NCBI GenBank assembly: GCA_964019165.1
Contig: OZ025286.1
Coordinates: 8,727,688-8,791,687 of the forward strand
Length of the DNA: 64,000 nucleotides
Reading direction: 5' to 3'
DNA from: Mastigias papua
Lineage: Eukaryota; Cnidaria; Scyphozoa; Rhizostomeae; Mastigiidae
Positions 1-13,421 of the stretch are shown in pieces. Below the pieces are notes generated by a model, which was not told the origin of the DNA, did not search any database, and saw nothing but the letters and a program-made list of their open reading frames with translations. Each line of letters begins with the position of its first letter. Within the stretch, counting starts at the first letter, position 1. The position numbers and the translations under genes were made by a program.

Positions 1-66
1 TACGTGTGTCATAGCTCCAAAACATAATCTAAGCATATTTGAACAGTGAATCTAGCATTTATAAAA
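1..66. repeat. Partial monomer at left window edge
   Basis: This is the last 66 bases of a monomer (rel about 306-371), beginning inside the conserved GTACGTGTGTCATAG segment and ending in the tail variant GAACAGTG followed by ATAAAA. The array therefore continues to the left of the window. Confidence 0.95.
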
Positions 67-1550
67 TCATATGACCATCAGATCTTTGGTCATTGCTGTA
101 TTGTCAGACTTTACACACATACGTATATTAGGCCCATCACAAGTAATGACAGAATGTGCATATACCGTTGTGTGATTGAAATTGAGTGAAAGTGCGTCAG
201 TCTCATGCATTAAACGACTTTTACATCTATTGTTGCACCGATGCCAATAGTTTAGCCAATGTTTCCTTCTCAAATTAGCTGTAATCTGCGTTTGTAGACT
301 ATATACAGCTTTAAAGTTCTTTACATGTCGCAAAACTGACAGTACTATCCAAGACTTACAATCACTATAAGTACGTGTGTCATAGCTCCAAAACATAATC
401 TAAGCATATTTGAATAGTGAATCTAGCATTTATAATATCATATGACCATCAGATCTGTAGTCATTGCTGTATTGTCAGACTTTACACACATACGTATATT
501 AGGCCCATCACAAGTAATGACAGTATGTGCATATACCGTTGTGTGATTGAAATTGAGTGGAAGTGCGTCAGTCTCATGCATTAAACGAGTTTTACATCTA
601 TTGTTGCACAGATGCCAATAGTTTAGCCAATGTTTCCTACTCAAATTAGCTTTAGTCTTTGCTTTTACACTATATACAGCTTTAAAGTGCTTTACATGTC
701 GCAAAACTGGCAGTACTATCCAAGACTTACAATCACTATAAGTACGTGTGTCATAGCTCCAAAACATAATCTAAGCATATTTGAACAGTGAATCTAGCAT
801 TTATAAAATCATATGACCATCAGATCTGTGGTCATTGCTGTATTGTCAGACTTTACACACATACGTATATTAGGCCCTTCACAAGTAATGACAGTATGTG
901 CATATACCGTTGTATGATTGAAATTGAGTGCAAGTGCGTCAGTCTCATGCATTAAACGACTTTTACATCTATTGTTGCACCGATGCCAATAGTTTAGCCA
1001 ATGTTTCCTTCTCAAATTAGCTGTAATCTGCGTTTGTAGACTATATACAGCTTTAAAGTTCTTTACATGTCGCAAAACTGACAGTACTATCCAAGACTTA
1101 CAATCACTATAAGTACGTGTGTCATAGCTCCAAAACATAATCTAAGCATATTTGAATAGTGAATCTAGCATTTATAATATCATATGACCTTCAGATCTGT
1201 AGTCATTGCTGTATTGTCAGAAGTTACACACATACGTATGTTACACCCATCACAAGTAATGACAGTAGGTGCATATACTGTTGTATGATTGAAATTGAGT
1301 GCAAGTGCGTCAGTCTCATGCATTAAACGACTTTTACATCTATTGTTGCACCGATGCCAATAGTTTAGCCAATGTTTCCTTCTTACATTAGCTGTAATCT
1401 GCGTTTCTAGACTATATACAGCTTTAAAGTGCTTTACATGTCGCAAAACTGACAGTACTATCCAAGACTTACAATCACTATAAGTACGTGTGTCATAGCT
1501 CCAAAACATAATCTAAGCATATTTGAACAGTGAATCTAGCATTTATAATA
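67..1550. repeat. Four diverse monomers, echoed 18 units downstream
   Basis: Monomers at 67, 438, 809 and 1180 are of four distinguishable types (G, T, G and G class at rel 202-231). The one at 438 carries the rare GCACAGATGCC and AACTGGCAG variants; the one at 1180 carries AGAAGTTACAC and a TTACACCCATC variant. The same types reappear in the same order at 6745, 7116, 7487 and 8600 with about one to three differences per unit, so this stretch and 6745-8970 descend from a common block. Confidence 0.85.
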
Positions 1551-2292
1551 TCATATGATCATCAAATCTGCGGTCATTGCTGTATTGTCAGACTTTACAC
1601 ACATACGTATATTAGGCCCATTACAAGTAATGAGAGTATGTGCATATACTGTTGTATGATTGAAATTGAGTGCAAGTGCGTCAGTCTCATGCATTAAACG
1701 ACTTTTACATCTATTGTTGCACCGATGCCAATAGTTTAGCCAATGTTTCCTACTCAAATTAGCTTTAGTCTGTGTTTTTACACTATATACAGCTTTCAAG
1801 TTCTTTACATGTCGCAAAACTGACAGTACTATGCAAGACTTACAATCACTATAAGTACGTGTGTCATAGCTCCAAAACATAATCTAAGCATATTTGAACA
1901 ATGAATCTAGCATTTATAATATCATATGACCACCAGATCTGTGGTCATTGCTGTATTGTCAGACTTTACACATATACGTATTTTTGGCCCATCAAAAGCA
2001 ATGACATTATGTGCATATACTGTTGTATGATTGAAATTGAGTGCAAGTGTGTGAATCTCATGCATTAAACGACTTTTACATCTATTGTTGCACCGATGCC
2101 AATAGTTTAGCCAATGTTTCCTACTCAAATTAGCTTTAGTCTTTGCTTTTACACTATATACAGCTTTAAAGTGCTTTACATGTCGCAAAACTGACAGTAC
2201 TATCCAAGACTTACAATCACTATAAGTACGTGTGTCATAGCTCCAAAACATAATCTAAGCATATTTGAACAGTGAATCTAGCATTTATAAAA
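1551..2292. repeat. Two monomers of types that recur at 14906 and 15277
   Basis: The unit at 1551 has TGATCATCAAATCTGCGG, GTAATGAGAG, TTTCAAG and CTATGCAAG, the marker set later called type a. The unit at 1922 has ACACATATACG, CATCAAAAGCAATGACATT and GTGTGTGAATC, the marker set of type b. The a-b order seen here is the same as at 14906-15647, 18245-18986, 23437-24178 and 26405-27146, so this adjacency is an old feature of the array. Confidence 0.85.
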
Positions 2293-4147
2293 TCATATGA
2301 CCATCAGATCTGTGGTCATTGCTGTATTGTCAGACTTTACACACATACGTATATTAGGCCCATCACAAGTAATGACAGTATGTGCATATACTGTTGTATG
2401 ATTGAAATTGAGTGCAAGTGCGTCAATCTCATGCATTTAACGATTTTTACATCTATTGTTGCACCGATGCCAATAGTTTAGCCAATGTTTCCGTCTCAAA
2501 ATAGCTGTAATCTGCGTTTGTAGACTATATACAGCTTTAAAGTTCTTTACATGTCGCAAAACTGACAGTACTATCCAAGACTTACAATCACTATAAGTAC
2601 GTGTGTCATAGCTCCAAAACATAATCTAAGCATAGTTGAACAATGAATCTAGCATTTATAATATTATATGACCATCAGATCTGTAGTCATTGCTGTATTG
2701 TCAGACTTTACACACATACGTATATTAGGCCCATCACAAGTAATGACAGTATGTGCATATACTGTTGTATGATTGAAATTGAGTGGAAGTGCGTCAGTCT
2801 CATGCATTAAACGACTTTTACATCTATTGTTGCGTCGATGCCAATAGTTTAGCCAATGTTTCCTTCCTACATTAGCTGTAATCTGCGATTGTAGACTATA
2901 TACAGCTTTAAAGTTCTTTACATGTCGCAAAACTGACAGTACTATCCAAGACTTACAATCACTATAAGTACGTGTGTCATAGCTCCAAAACATAATCTAA
3001 GCATAGTTGAACAATGAATCTAGCATTTATAATATTATATGACCATCAGATCTGTAGTCATTGCTGTATTGTCAGACTTTACACACATACGTATATTAGG
3101 CCCATCACAAGTAATGACAGTATGTGCATATACTGTTGTATGATTGAAATTGAGTGCAAGTGCGTCAATCTCATGCATTTAACGACTTTTACATCTATTG
3201 TTGCACCGATGCCAATAGTTTAGCCAATGTTTCCTACTCAACTTAGCTTTAGTCTTTGTTTTTACACTATATACAGCTTTAAAGTGCTTTACATGTCGCA
3301 AAACTGACAGTACTATCCAAGACTTACAATCACTATAAGTACGTGTGTCATTGCTCCAAAACATAATCTAAGCATATTTGAACGGTGAATCTAGCATTTA
3401 TAATATCATATGACCATCAGATCTGTAGTCATTGCTGTATTGTCAGACTTTACACACATACGTATATTAGGCCCATCGCAAGCAATGACAGTATGTGCAT
3501 ATACTGTTGTATGATTGAAATTGAGTGCAAGTGCGTCAATCTCATGCATTAAACGACTTTTACATCTATTGTTGCACCGATGCCAATAGTTTAGCCAATG
3601 TTTCCTACTCAAATTAGCTTTAGTCTTTGTTTTTACACTATATACAGCTTTAAAGTGCTTTACATGTCGCAAAACTGACAGTACTATCCAAGACTTACAA
3701 TCACTATAAGTACGTGTGTCATAGCTCCAAAACATAATCTAAGCATATTTGAATAGTGAATCTAGCATTTATAATATCATATAATCGTCAAATCTGCGGT
3801 CATTGCTGTATTGTCAGACTTTACACACATACGTATATTAGGCCCATCACAAGTAATGACAGTATGTATATATACTGTTGTATGATTGAAATTGAGTGGA
3901 AGTGCGTGAATCTCATGCATTAAACGACATTTACATCTATTGTTCCACCGATGCCAATAGTTTAGCCAATGTTTCCTACTCAAATTAGCTTTAGTCTTTG
4001 TTTTTACAATATATACAGCTTTAAAGTACTTTACATGTCGCAAAACTGACAGTACTATCCAAGACTTACAATCACTATAAGTACGTGTGTCATAGCTCCA
4101 AAACATAATCTAAGCATATTTGAACAGTGAATCTAGCATTTATAAAA
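2293..4147. repeat. Five-monomer block, copy 1 (1855 bp)
   Basis: Monomers at 2293, 2664, 3035, 3406 and 3777 form a block that is repeated immediately to the right. Markers in order: GCATTTAACGATTTT with CCGTCTC (2293); TTGCGTCGATG with CTTCCTAC (2664); GCATTTAACGAC with GTCATTGCTCC (3035); CATCGCAAGCAATG (3406); ATATAATCGTC with GTATATATAC (3777). The 2293 and 3035 units carry the rel 146 A-to-T change that puts a stop in the minus-strand frame. Confidence 0.9.
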
Positions 4148-6002
4148 TCATATGACCATCAGATCTGTGGTCATTGCTGTATTGTCAGACTTTACACACA
4201 TACGTATATTAGGCCCATCACAAGTAATGACAGTATGTGCATATACTGTTGTATGATTGAAATTGAGTGCAAGTGCGTCAATCTCATGCATTTAACGATT
4301 TTTACATCTATTGTTGCACCGATGCCAATAGTTTAGCCAATGTTTCCGTCTCAAATTAGCTGTAATCTGCGTTTGTAGACTATATACAGCTTTAAAGTTC
4401 TTTACATGTCGCAAAACTGACAGTACTATCCAAGACTTACAATCACTATAAGTACGTGTGTCATAGCTCCAAAACATAATCTAAGCATATTTGAACAATG
4501 AATCTAGCATTTATAAAATCATATGACCATCAGATCTGTGGTCATTGCTGTATTGTCAGACTTTACACACATACGTATATTAGGCCCATCACAAGTAATA
4601 ACAGTATGTGCATATACCGTTGTATGATTGAAATTGAGTGGAAGTGCGTCAGTCTCATGCATTAAACGACTTTTACATCTATTTTTGCGTCGATGCCAAT
4701 AGTTTAGCCAATGTTTCCTTCCTACATTAGCTGTAATCTGCGATTGTAGACTATATACAGCTTTAAAGTTCTTTACATGTCGCAAAACTGACAGTACTAT
4801 CCAAGACTTACAATCACTATAAGTACGTGTGTCATAGCTCCAAAACATAATCTAAGCATAGTTGAACAATGAATCTAGCATTTATAATATTATATGACCA
4901 TCAGATCTGTAGTCATTGCTGTATTGTCAGACTTTACACACATACGTATATTAGGCCCATCACAAGTAATGACAGTATGTGCATATACTGTTGTATGATT
5001 GAAATTGAGTGCAAGTGCGACAATCTCATGCATTTAACGACTTTTACATCTATTGTTGCACCGATGCCAATAGTTTAGCCAATGTTTCCTACTCAACTTA
5101 GCTTTAGTCTTTGTTTTTACACTATATACAGCTTTAAAGTGCTTTACATGTCGCAAAACTGACAGTACTATCCAAGACTTACAATCACTATAAGTACGTG
5201 TGTCATTGCTCCAAAACATAATCTAAGCATATTTGAACGGTGAATCTAGCATTTATAATATCATATGACCATCAGATCTGTAGTCATTGCTGTATTGTCA
5301 GACTTTACACACATACGTATATTAGGCCCATCGCAAGCAATGACAGTATGTGCATATACTGTTGTATGATTGAAATTGAGTGCAAGTGCGTCAATCTCAT
5401 GCATTAAACGACTTTTACATCTATTGTTGCACCGATGCCAATAGTTTAGCCAATGTTTCCTACTCAAATTAGCTTTAGTCTTTGTTTTTACACTATATAC
5501 AGCTTTAAAGTGCTTTACATGTCGCAAAACTGACAGTACTATCCAAGACTTACAATCACTATAAGTACGTGTGTCATAGCTCCAAAACATAATCTAAGCA
5601 TATTTGAATAGTGAATCTAGCATTTATAATATCATATAATCGTCAAATCTGCGGTCATTGCTGTATTGTCAGACTTTACACACATACGTATATTAGGCCC
5701 ATCACAAGTAATGACAGTATGTATATATACTGTTGTATGATTGAAATTGAGTGCAAGTGCGTGAATCTCATGCATTAAACGACATTTACATCTATTGTTC
5801 CACCGATGCCAATAGTTTAGCCAATGTTTCCTACTCAAATTAGCTTTAGTCTTTGTTTTTACACTATATACAGCTTTAAAGTACTTTACATGTCGCAAAA
5901 CTGACAGTACTATCCAAGACTTACAATCACTATAAGTACGTGTGTCATAGCTCCAAAACATAATCTAAGCATATTTGAATAGTGAATCTAGCATTTATAA
6001 TA
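4148..6002. repeat. Five-monomer block, copy 2 (1855 bp)
   Basis: This block repeats the marker order of the preceding one at an offset of exactly five units. The 3406 and 5261 units look identical; the other pairs differ at about one to four positions, for example GTGCGTCAATC against GTGCGACAATC (3035/4890) and GAGTGGAAG against GAGTGCAAG (3777/5632). The first pair differs most at its right end, where copy 1 has CATAGTTGAAC and copy 2 has CATATTTGAAC, which marks the region of the exchange. Confidence 0.9.
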
Positions 6003-6744
6003 TCATATGACCATCAGATCTGTAGTCATTGCTGTATTGTCAGACTTTACACACATACGTATATTAGGCCCATCACAAGTAATGACAGTATGTGCATATA
6101 CCGTTGTGTGATTCAAATTGAGTGGAAGTGCGTCAGTCTCATGCATTAAACGAGTTTTACATCTATTGTTGCACAGATGCCAATAGTTTAGCCAATGTTT
6201 CCTACTCAAATTAGCTTTAGTCTTTGCTTTTACACTATATACAGCTTTAAAGTGCTTTACATGTCGCAACACTGACAGTACTATCCAACACTTACAATCA
6301 CTATAAGTACGTGTGTCATAGCTCCAAAACATAATCTAAGCATATTTGAACAATGAATCTAGCATTTATAATATCATATGACCACCAGATCTGTGGTCAT
6401 TGCTGTATTGTCACACTTGACACATATACGTATTTTTGGCCCATCAAAAGCAATGACATTATGTGCATATACTGTTGTATGATTGAAATTGAGTGCAAGT
6501 GTGTGAATCTCATGCATTAAACGACTTTTACATCTATTGTTGCACCGATGCCAATAGTTTAGCCAATATTTCCTACTCAACTTAGCTTTAGTCTTTGTTT
6601 TTACACTATATACAGCTTTAAAGTGCTTTACATGTCGCAACACTGACAGTACTATCCAAGACTTACAATCACTATAAGTACGTGTGTCATAGCTCCAAAA
6701 CATACTCTAAGCATATTTGAACAGTGAATCTAGCATTTATAAAA
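6003..6744. repeat. Two linking monomers
   Basis: The unit at 6003 resembles the 438 type (GTTTTACATC after ACGA, GCACAGATG) but its right third carries GCAACACTG and CCAACACTT, otherwise seen in type b. The unit at 6374 is type b-like (CATCAAAAGCAATGACATT), with private CACACTTGACAC and ACATACTCTAAG. The first is therefore a likely hybrid. Confidence 0.75.
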
Positions 6745-7115
6745 TCATATGACCATCAGATCTGTGGTCATTGCTGTATTGTCAGACTTTACACACATAC
6801 GTATATTAGGCCCATCACAAGTAATGACAGAATGTGCATATACCGTTGTGTGATTGAAATTGAGTGGAAGTGCGTCAGTCTCATGCATTAAACGACTTTT
6901 ACATCTATTGTTGCACCGATGCCAATAGTTTAGCCAATGTTTCCTTCTCAAATTAGCTGTAATCTGCGTTTGTAGACTATATACAGCTTTAAAGTTCTTT
7001 ACATGTCGCAAAACTGAAAGTACTATCCAAGACTTACAATCACTATAAGTACGTGTGTCATAGCTCCAAAACATAATCTAAGCATATTTGAATAGTGAAT
7101 CTAGCATTTATAATA
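6745..7115. repeat. Echo of the monomer at 67
   Basis: This unit shares with the unit at 67 the rare GACAGAATGTGC variant and the ACCGTTGTGTG run, and differs at about three positions (CTTTGG/CTGTGG, GTGAAAG/GTGGAAG, CTGACAG/CTGAAAG). Confidence 0.85.
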
Positions 7116-7857
7116 TCATATGACCATCAGATCTGTGGTCATTGCTGTATTGTCAGACTTTACACACATACGTATATTAGGCCCATCACAAGTAATGACA
7201 GTATGTGCATATACTGTTGTGTGATTGAAATTGAGTGGAAGTGCGTCAGTCTCATGCATTAAACGAGTTTTACATCTATTGTTGCACAGATGCCAATAGT
7301 TTAGCCAATGTTTCCTACTCAAATTAGCTTTAGTCTTTGCTTTTACACTATATACAGCTTTAAAGTGCTTTACATGTCGCAAAACTGGCAGTACTATCCA
7401 AGACTTACAATCACTATAAGTACGTGTGTCATAGCTCCAAAACATAATCTAAGCATATTTGAACAGTGAATCTAGCATTTATAAAATCATATGACCATCA
7501 GATCTGCGGTCATTGCTGTATTGTCAGACTTTACACACATACGTATATTAGGCCCTTCACAAGTAATGACAGTATGTGCATATACCGTTGTATGATTGAA
7601 ATTGAGTGCAAGTGCGTCAGTCTCATGCATTAAACGACTTTTACATCTATTGTTGCACCGATGCCAATAGTTTAGCCAATGTTTCCTTCTCAAATTAGCT
7701 GTAATCTGCGTTTGTAGACTATATACAGCTTTAAAGTTCTTTACATGTCGCAAAACTGACAGTACTATCCAAGACTTACAATCACTATAAGTACGTGTGT
7801 CATAGCTCCAAAACATAATCTAAGCATATTTGAATAGTGAATCTAGCATTTATAATA
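7116..7857. repeat. Dimer block, copy 1 (742 bp)
   Basis: The two monomers at 7116 (T class, GCACAGATG, AACTGGCAG) and 7487 (G class, GGCCCTTCAC) repeat immediately to the right without a difference that I can see. They correspond to the units at 438 and 809. Confidence 0.92.
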
Positions 7858-8599
7858 TCATATGACCATCAGATCTGTGGTCATTGCTGTATTGTCAGAC
7901 TTTACACACATACGTATATTAGGCCCATCACAAGTAATGACAGTATGTGCATATACTGTTGTGTGATTGAAATTGAGTGGAAGTGCGTCAGTCTCATGCA
8001 TTAAACGAGTTTTACATCTATTGTTGCACAGATGCCAATAGTTTAGCCAATGTTTCCTACTCAAATTAGCTTTAGTCTTTGCTTTTACACTATATACAGC
8101 TTTAAAGTGCTTTACATGTCGCAAAACTGGCAGTACTATCCAAGACTTACAATCACTATAAGTACGTGTGTCATAGCTCCAAAACATAATCTAAGCATAT
8201 TTGAACAGTGAATCTAGCATTTATAAAATCATATGACCATCAGATCTGCGGTCATTGCTGTATTGTCAGACTTTACACACATACGTATATTAGGCCCTTC
8301 ACAAGTAATGACAGTATGTGCATATACCGTTGTATGATTGAAATTGAGTGCAAGTGCGTCAGTCTCATGCATTAAACGACTTTTACATCTATTGTTGCAC
8401 CGATGCCAATAGTTTAGCCAATGTTTCCTTCTCAAATTAGCTGTAATCTGCGTTTGTAGACTATATACAGCTTTAAAGTTCTTTACATGTCGCAAAACTG
8501 ACAGTACTATCCAAGACTTACAATCACTATAAGTACGTGTGTCATAGCTCCAAAACATAATCTAAGCATATTTGAATAGTGAATCTAGCATTTATAATA
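7858..8599. repeat. Dimer block, copy 2 (742 bp)
   Basis: The monomers at 7858 and 8229 appear identical to those at 7116 and 7487. Because 438 and 809 occur only once next to 1180, while here the dimer is doubled before the 1180-like unit at 8600, the duplication happened after the larger 67-1550 / 6745-8970 duplication. Confidence 0.92.
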
Positions 8600-10083
8600 T
8601 CATATGACCTTCAGATCTGTAGTCATTGCTGTATTGTCAGAAGTTACACACATACGTATGTTACATCCATCACAAGTAATGACAGTAGGTGCATATACTG
8701 TTGTATGATTGAAATTGAGTGCAAGTGCGTCAGTCTCATGCATTAAACGACTTTTACATCTATTGTTGCACCGATGCCAATAGTTTAGCCAATGTTTCCT
8801 TCTTACATTAGCTGTAATCTGCGTTTCTAGACTATATACAGCTTTAAAGTTCTTTACATGTCGCAAAACTGACAGTACTATCCAAGACTTACAATCACTA
8901 TAAGTACGTGTGTCATAGCTCCAAAACATAATCTAAGCATATTTGAACAATGAATCAAGCAGTTATAATATCATATGACCATCAGATCTGTGGTCATTGC
9001 TGTATTGTCAGACATTACACATATACGTATTTTAGGCCCATCACAATCAATGACAGTATGTGCATATACTGTTGTATGATTGAAATTGAGTGCAAGTGCG
9101 TCAATCTCATGCATTAAACGACTTTTACATCTATTGTTGCACCGATGCCAATAGTTTAGCCAATGTTTCCTTCTTACATTAGCTGTAATCTGCGTTTCTA
9201 GACTATATACAGCTTTAAAGTTCTTTACATGTCGCAAAACTGACAGTACTATCCAAGACTTACAATCACTATAAGTACGTGTGTCATAGCTCCAAAACAT
9301 AATCTAAGCATATTTGAACAGTGAATCTAGCATTTATAAAATCATATGACCATCAGATCTGTGGTCATTGCTGTATTGTCAGACTTTACACACATACGTA
9401 TATTACGCCCATCACAAGCAATGACAGTGTGTGCATATACTGTTGTATGATTGAAATTGAGTGGAAGTGCGTCAGTCTCATGCATTAAACGACTTTTACA
9501 TCTATTGTTGCACCGATGCCAATAGTTTAGCCAATGTTTCCTTCTTACATTAGCTGTAATCTGCGTTTCTAGACTATATACAGCTTTAAAGTTCTTTACA
9601 TGCCGCAAAACTGACAGTACTATCCAAGACTTACAATCACTATAAGTACGTGTGTCATAGCTCCAAAACATAATCTAAGCATATTTGAACAATGAATCTA
9701 GCATTTATAATATCATATGACCATCAGATCTGTAGTCATTGCTGTATTGTCAGACATTACACATATACGTATTTTAGGCCCATCACAATCAATGACAGTA
9801 TGTGCATATACTGTTGTGTGATTGAAATTGAGTGCAAGTGCGTCAATCTCATGCATTAAACGACTTTTACATCTATTGTTGCACCGATGCCAATAGTTTA
9901 GCCAATGTTTCCTTCTCAAATTAGCTGTAATCTGCGCATTTACACTATATACAGCTTTAAAGTGCTTTACATGTCGCAAAACTGGCAGTACTATCCAAGA
10001 CTTACAATCACTATAAGTACGTGTGTCATAGCTCCAAAACATAATCTAAGCATATTTGAACAGTGAATCTAGCATTTATAAAA
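8600..10083. repeat. Four mainly G-class monomers
   Basis: The unit at 8600 matches the one at 1180 with about two differences. Units at 8971, 9342 and 9713 share its CTTCTTACATTAGC right half (8971 and 9342) or a mixed one (9713: G-class GCTGTAATC joined to T-class TTTACAC). The units at 8971 and 9713 carry the left-half markers AGACATTACACATATACG and CACAATCAATG, which return in bulk only after 56826. The tail before 8971 has private changes GAATCAAGCAG. Confidence 0.8.
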
Positions 10084-10824
10084 TCATATGACCATCAGAT
10101 CTGTGGTCATTGCTGTATTGTCAGACTTTACACACATACGTATATTAGGCCCATCACAAGTAATGACAGTATGTGCATATACCGTTGTATGATTGAAATT
10201 GAGTGCAAGTGCGTCAGTCTCATGCATTAAACGACATTTACATCTATTGCTGCACCGATGCCAATAGTTTAGCCAATGTTTCCTTTTCAAATTGGCTGTA
10301 ATCTGCGTGTGTAAACTATATACAGCTTTCAAGTTCTTTACATGTCGCAAAACTGACAGTACTATCCAAGACTTACAATCACTATAAGTACGTGTGTCAT
10401 AGCTCCAAAACATAATCTAAGCATATTTGAACAGTGAATCTAGCATTTATAAAATCATATGACCATCAGATCTGTGGTCATTGCTGTATTGTCAGACTTT
10501 ACACACATACGTATATTAGGCCCATCACAAGTAATGACAGTATGTGCATATACTGTTGTCTGGTTGAAATTGAGCGCAAGTGCGTGAATCTCATGCATTA
10601 CACGACTTTTACATCTATTGTTGCACCGATGCCAATAGTTTAGCCAATGTTTCCTACTCAAATTAGCTTTAGTCTTTGCTTTTACCTATATACAGCTTTA
10701 AAGTGCTTTACATGTCGCAAAACTGGCAGTACTATCCAAGACTTACAATCACTATAAGTACGTGTGTCATAGCTCCAAAACATAATCTAAGCATATTTGA
10801 ACAGTGAATCTAGCATTTATAAAA
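10084..10824. repeat. Dimer block, copy 1 (741 bp)
   Basis: The unit at 10084 has a distinctive right half (ATTGCTGCACC, TTTTCAAATTGGC, GCGTGTGTAAAC). The unit at 10455 has GTTGTCTGGTTG and GAGCGCAAG, a private CATTACACG and a one-base deletion. Both types recur at 10825 and 11196. Confidence 0.88.
10455..10824. repeat. 370-bp monomer with a private one-base deletion
   Basis: At about 10686 the usual TTTACACTATATAC reads TTTACCTATATAC, one base short. No other monomer shows this deletion. It breaks the minus-strand frame in this copy only. Confidence 0.9.
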
Positions 10825-11566
10825 TCATATGACCATCAGATCTGTGGTCATTGCTGTATTGTCAGACTTTACACACATACGTATATTAGGCCCATCACAA
10901 GTAATGACAGTATGTGCATATACCGTTGTATGATTGAAATTGAGTGCAAGTGCGTCAGTCTCATGCATTAAACGACATTTACATCTATTGCTGCACCGAT
11001 GCCAATAGTTTAGGCAATGTTTCCTTTTCAAATTGGCTGTAATCTGCGTGTGTAAACTATATACAGCTTTCAAGTTCTTTACATGTCGCAAAACTGACAG
11101 TACTATCCAAGACTTACAATCACTATAAGTACGTGTGTCATAGCTCCAAAACATAATCTAAGCATATTTGAACAGTGAATCTAGCATTTATAAAATCATA
11201 TGACCATCAGATCTGTGGTCATTGCTGTATTGTCAGACTTTACACACATACGTATATTAGGCCCATCACAAGTAATGACAGTATGTGCATATACTGTTGT
11301 CTGGTTGAAATTGAGCGCAAGTGCGTCAATCTCATGCATTAAACGACTTTTACATCTATTGTTGCACCGATGCCAATAGTTTAGCCAATGTTTCCTACTC
11401 AAATTAGCTTTAGTCTGTGCTTTTACACTATATACAGCTTTAAAGTTCTTTACATGTCGCAAAACTGGCAGTACTATCCAAGACTTACAATCACTATAAG
11501 TACGTGTGTCATAGCTCCAAAACATAATCTAAGCATATGTGAACAATGAATCTAGCATTTATAATA
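10825..11566. repeat. Dimer block, copy 2 (742 bp)
   Basis: The unit at 10825 equals the one at 10084 except for TTAGGCAATG in place of TTAGCCAATG. The unit at 11196 shares GTTGTCTGGTTG and GAGCGCAAG with 10455, but lacks its deletion and has GTCTGTGC and AAGTTC in its right half, so the second monomer was changed after or during the duplication. Confidence 0.88.
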
Positions 11567-13421
11567 ACATATGACCATCAGATCTGTAGTCATTGCTGTA
11601 TTGTCAGACATTACACATATACGTATTTTAGGCCCATCACAATCAATGACAGTATGTGCATATACTGTTGTATGATTGAAATTGAGTGCAAGTGCGTCAA
11701 TCTCATGCATTTAACGATTTTTACATCTATTGTTGCACCGATGCCAATAGTTTAGCCAATGTTTCCGTCTCAAATTAGCTGTAATCTGCGTTTCTAGACT
11801 ATATACAGCTTTAAAGTTCTTTACATGTCGCAAAACTGACAGTACTATCCAAGACTTACATTCACTATAAGTACGTGTGTCATAGCTCCAAAACATAATC
11901 TAAGCATATTTGAACAATGAATCTAGCATTTATAAAATCATATGACCATCAGATCTGTGGTCATTGCTGTATTGTCAGACTTTACACACATACGTATATT
12001 AGGCCCATCACAAGTAATAACAGTATGTGCATATACCGTTGTATGATTGAAATTGAGTGGAAGTGCGTCAGTCTCATGCATTAAACGACTTTTACATCTA
12101 TTGTTGCGTCGATGCCAATAGTTTAGCCAATGTTTCCTTCTTACATTAGCTGTAATCTGCGATTGTAGACTATATACAGCTTTCAAGTTCTTTACATGTC
12201 GCAAAACTGACAGTACTATCCAAGACTTACAATCACTATAAGTACGTGTGTCATAGCTCCAAAACATAATCTAAGCATATTTGAACAATGAATCTAGCAT
12301 TTATAATAACATATGACCATCAGATCTGTAGTCATTGCTGTATTGTCAGACATTACACATATACGTATTTTAGGCCCAGCACAATCAATGACAGTATGTG
12401 CATATACTGTTGTATGATTGAAATTGAGTGCAAGTGCGTCAATCTCATGCATTAAACGACTTTTACATCTATTGTTGCACCGATGCCAATAGTTTAGCCA
12501 ATGTTTCCTACTCAAATTAGCTTTAGTCTTTGCTTTTACACTATATACAGCTTTAAAGTGCTTTACATGTCGCAAAACTGGCAGTACTATCCAAGACTTA
12601 CAATCACTATAAGTACGTGTGTCATAGCTCCAAAACATAATCTAAGCATATTTGAACAGTGAATCTAGCATTTATAAAATCATATGACCATCAGATCTGT
12701 GGTCATTGCTGTATTGTCAGACTTTACACACATACGTATATTAGGCCCATCACAAGTAATGACAGTATGTGCATATACTGTTGTATGATTGAAATTGAGT
12801 GCAAGTGCGTCAGTCTCATGCATTAAACGACTTTTACATCTATTGTTGCACCGATGCCAATAGTTTAGCCAATGTTTCCTACTCAAATTAGCTTTAGTCT
12901 TTGTTTTTACACTATATACAGCTTTAAAGTGCTTTACATGTCGCAAAACTGACAGTACTATCCAAGACTTACAATCACTATAAGTACGTGTGTCATTGCT
13001 CCAAAACATAATCTAAGCATATTTGAACGGTGAATCTAGCATTTATAATATCATATGACCATCAGATCTGTAGTCATTGCTGTATTGTCAGACTTTACAC
13101 ACATACGTATATTAGGCCCATCACAAGTAATAACAGTATGTGCATATACCGTTGTATGATTGAAATTGAGTGGAAGTCCGTCAGTATCATGCATTAAACG
13201 ACTTTTACATCTATTGTTGCGTCGATGCCAATAGTTTAGCCAATGTTTCCTTCTTACATTAGCTGTAATCTGCGAGTGTAGACTATATACAGCTTTAAAG
13301 TGCTTTACATGTCGCAAAACTGGCAGTACTATCCAAGACTTACAATCACTATAAGTACGTGTGTCATAGCTCCAAAACATAATCTAAGCATATTTGAACA
13401 GTGAATCTAGCATTTATAAAA
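11567..13421. repeat. Five-monomer stretch related to the next block
   Basis: Units at 11567, 11938, 12309, 12680 and 13051. From the middle of 11567 to the end of 11938 the sequence is repeated 1855 bp downstream, including the rare TTACATTCACTATAAG and TTGCGTCGATG. The left half of 11567 is of a different type (ACACATATACG, AATCAATG). 12309 has ATAACATATGACC, which removes the usual stop of the minus-strand frame. 12680 has the GTCATTGCTCC tail variant. Confidence 0.8.

Noticed and set aside
2272..2481. Plus-strand frames of 69 codons (MNLAFI...) at 2272, 3014, 4127, 10434, 13401, 44562 and others
   Set aside because: They are open only in units that happen to lack plus-strand stops, cross the monomer boundary and overlap the minus-strand frame. 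No independent support.
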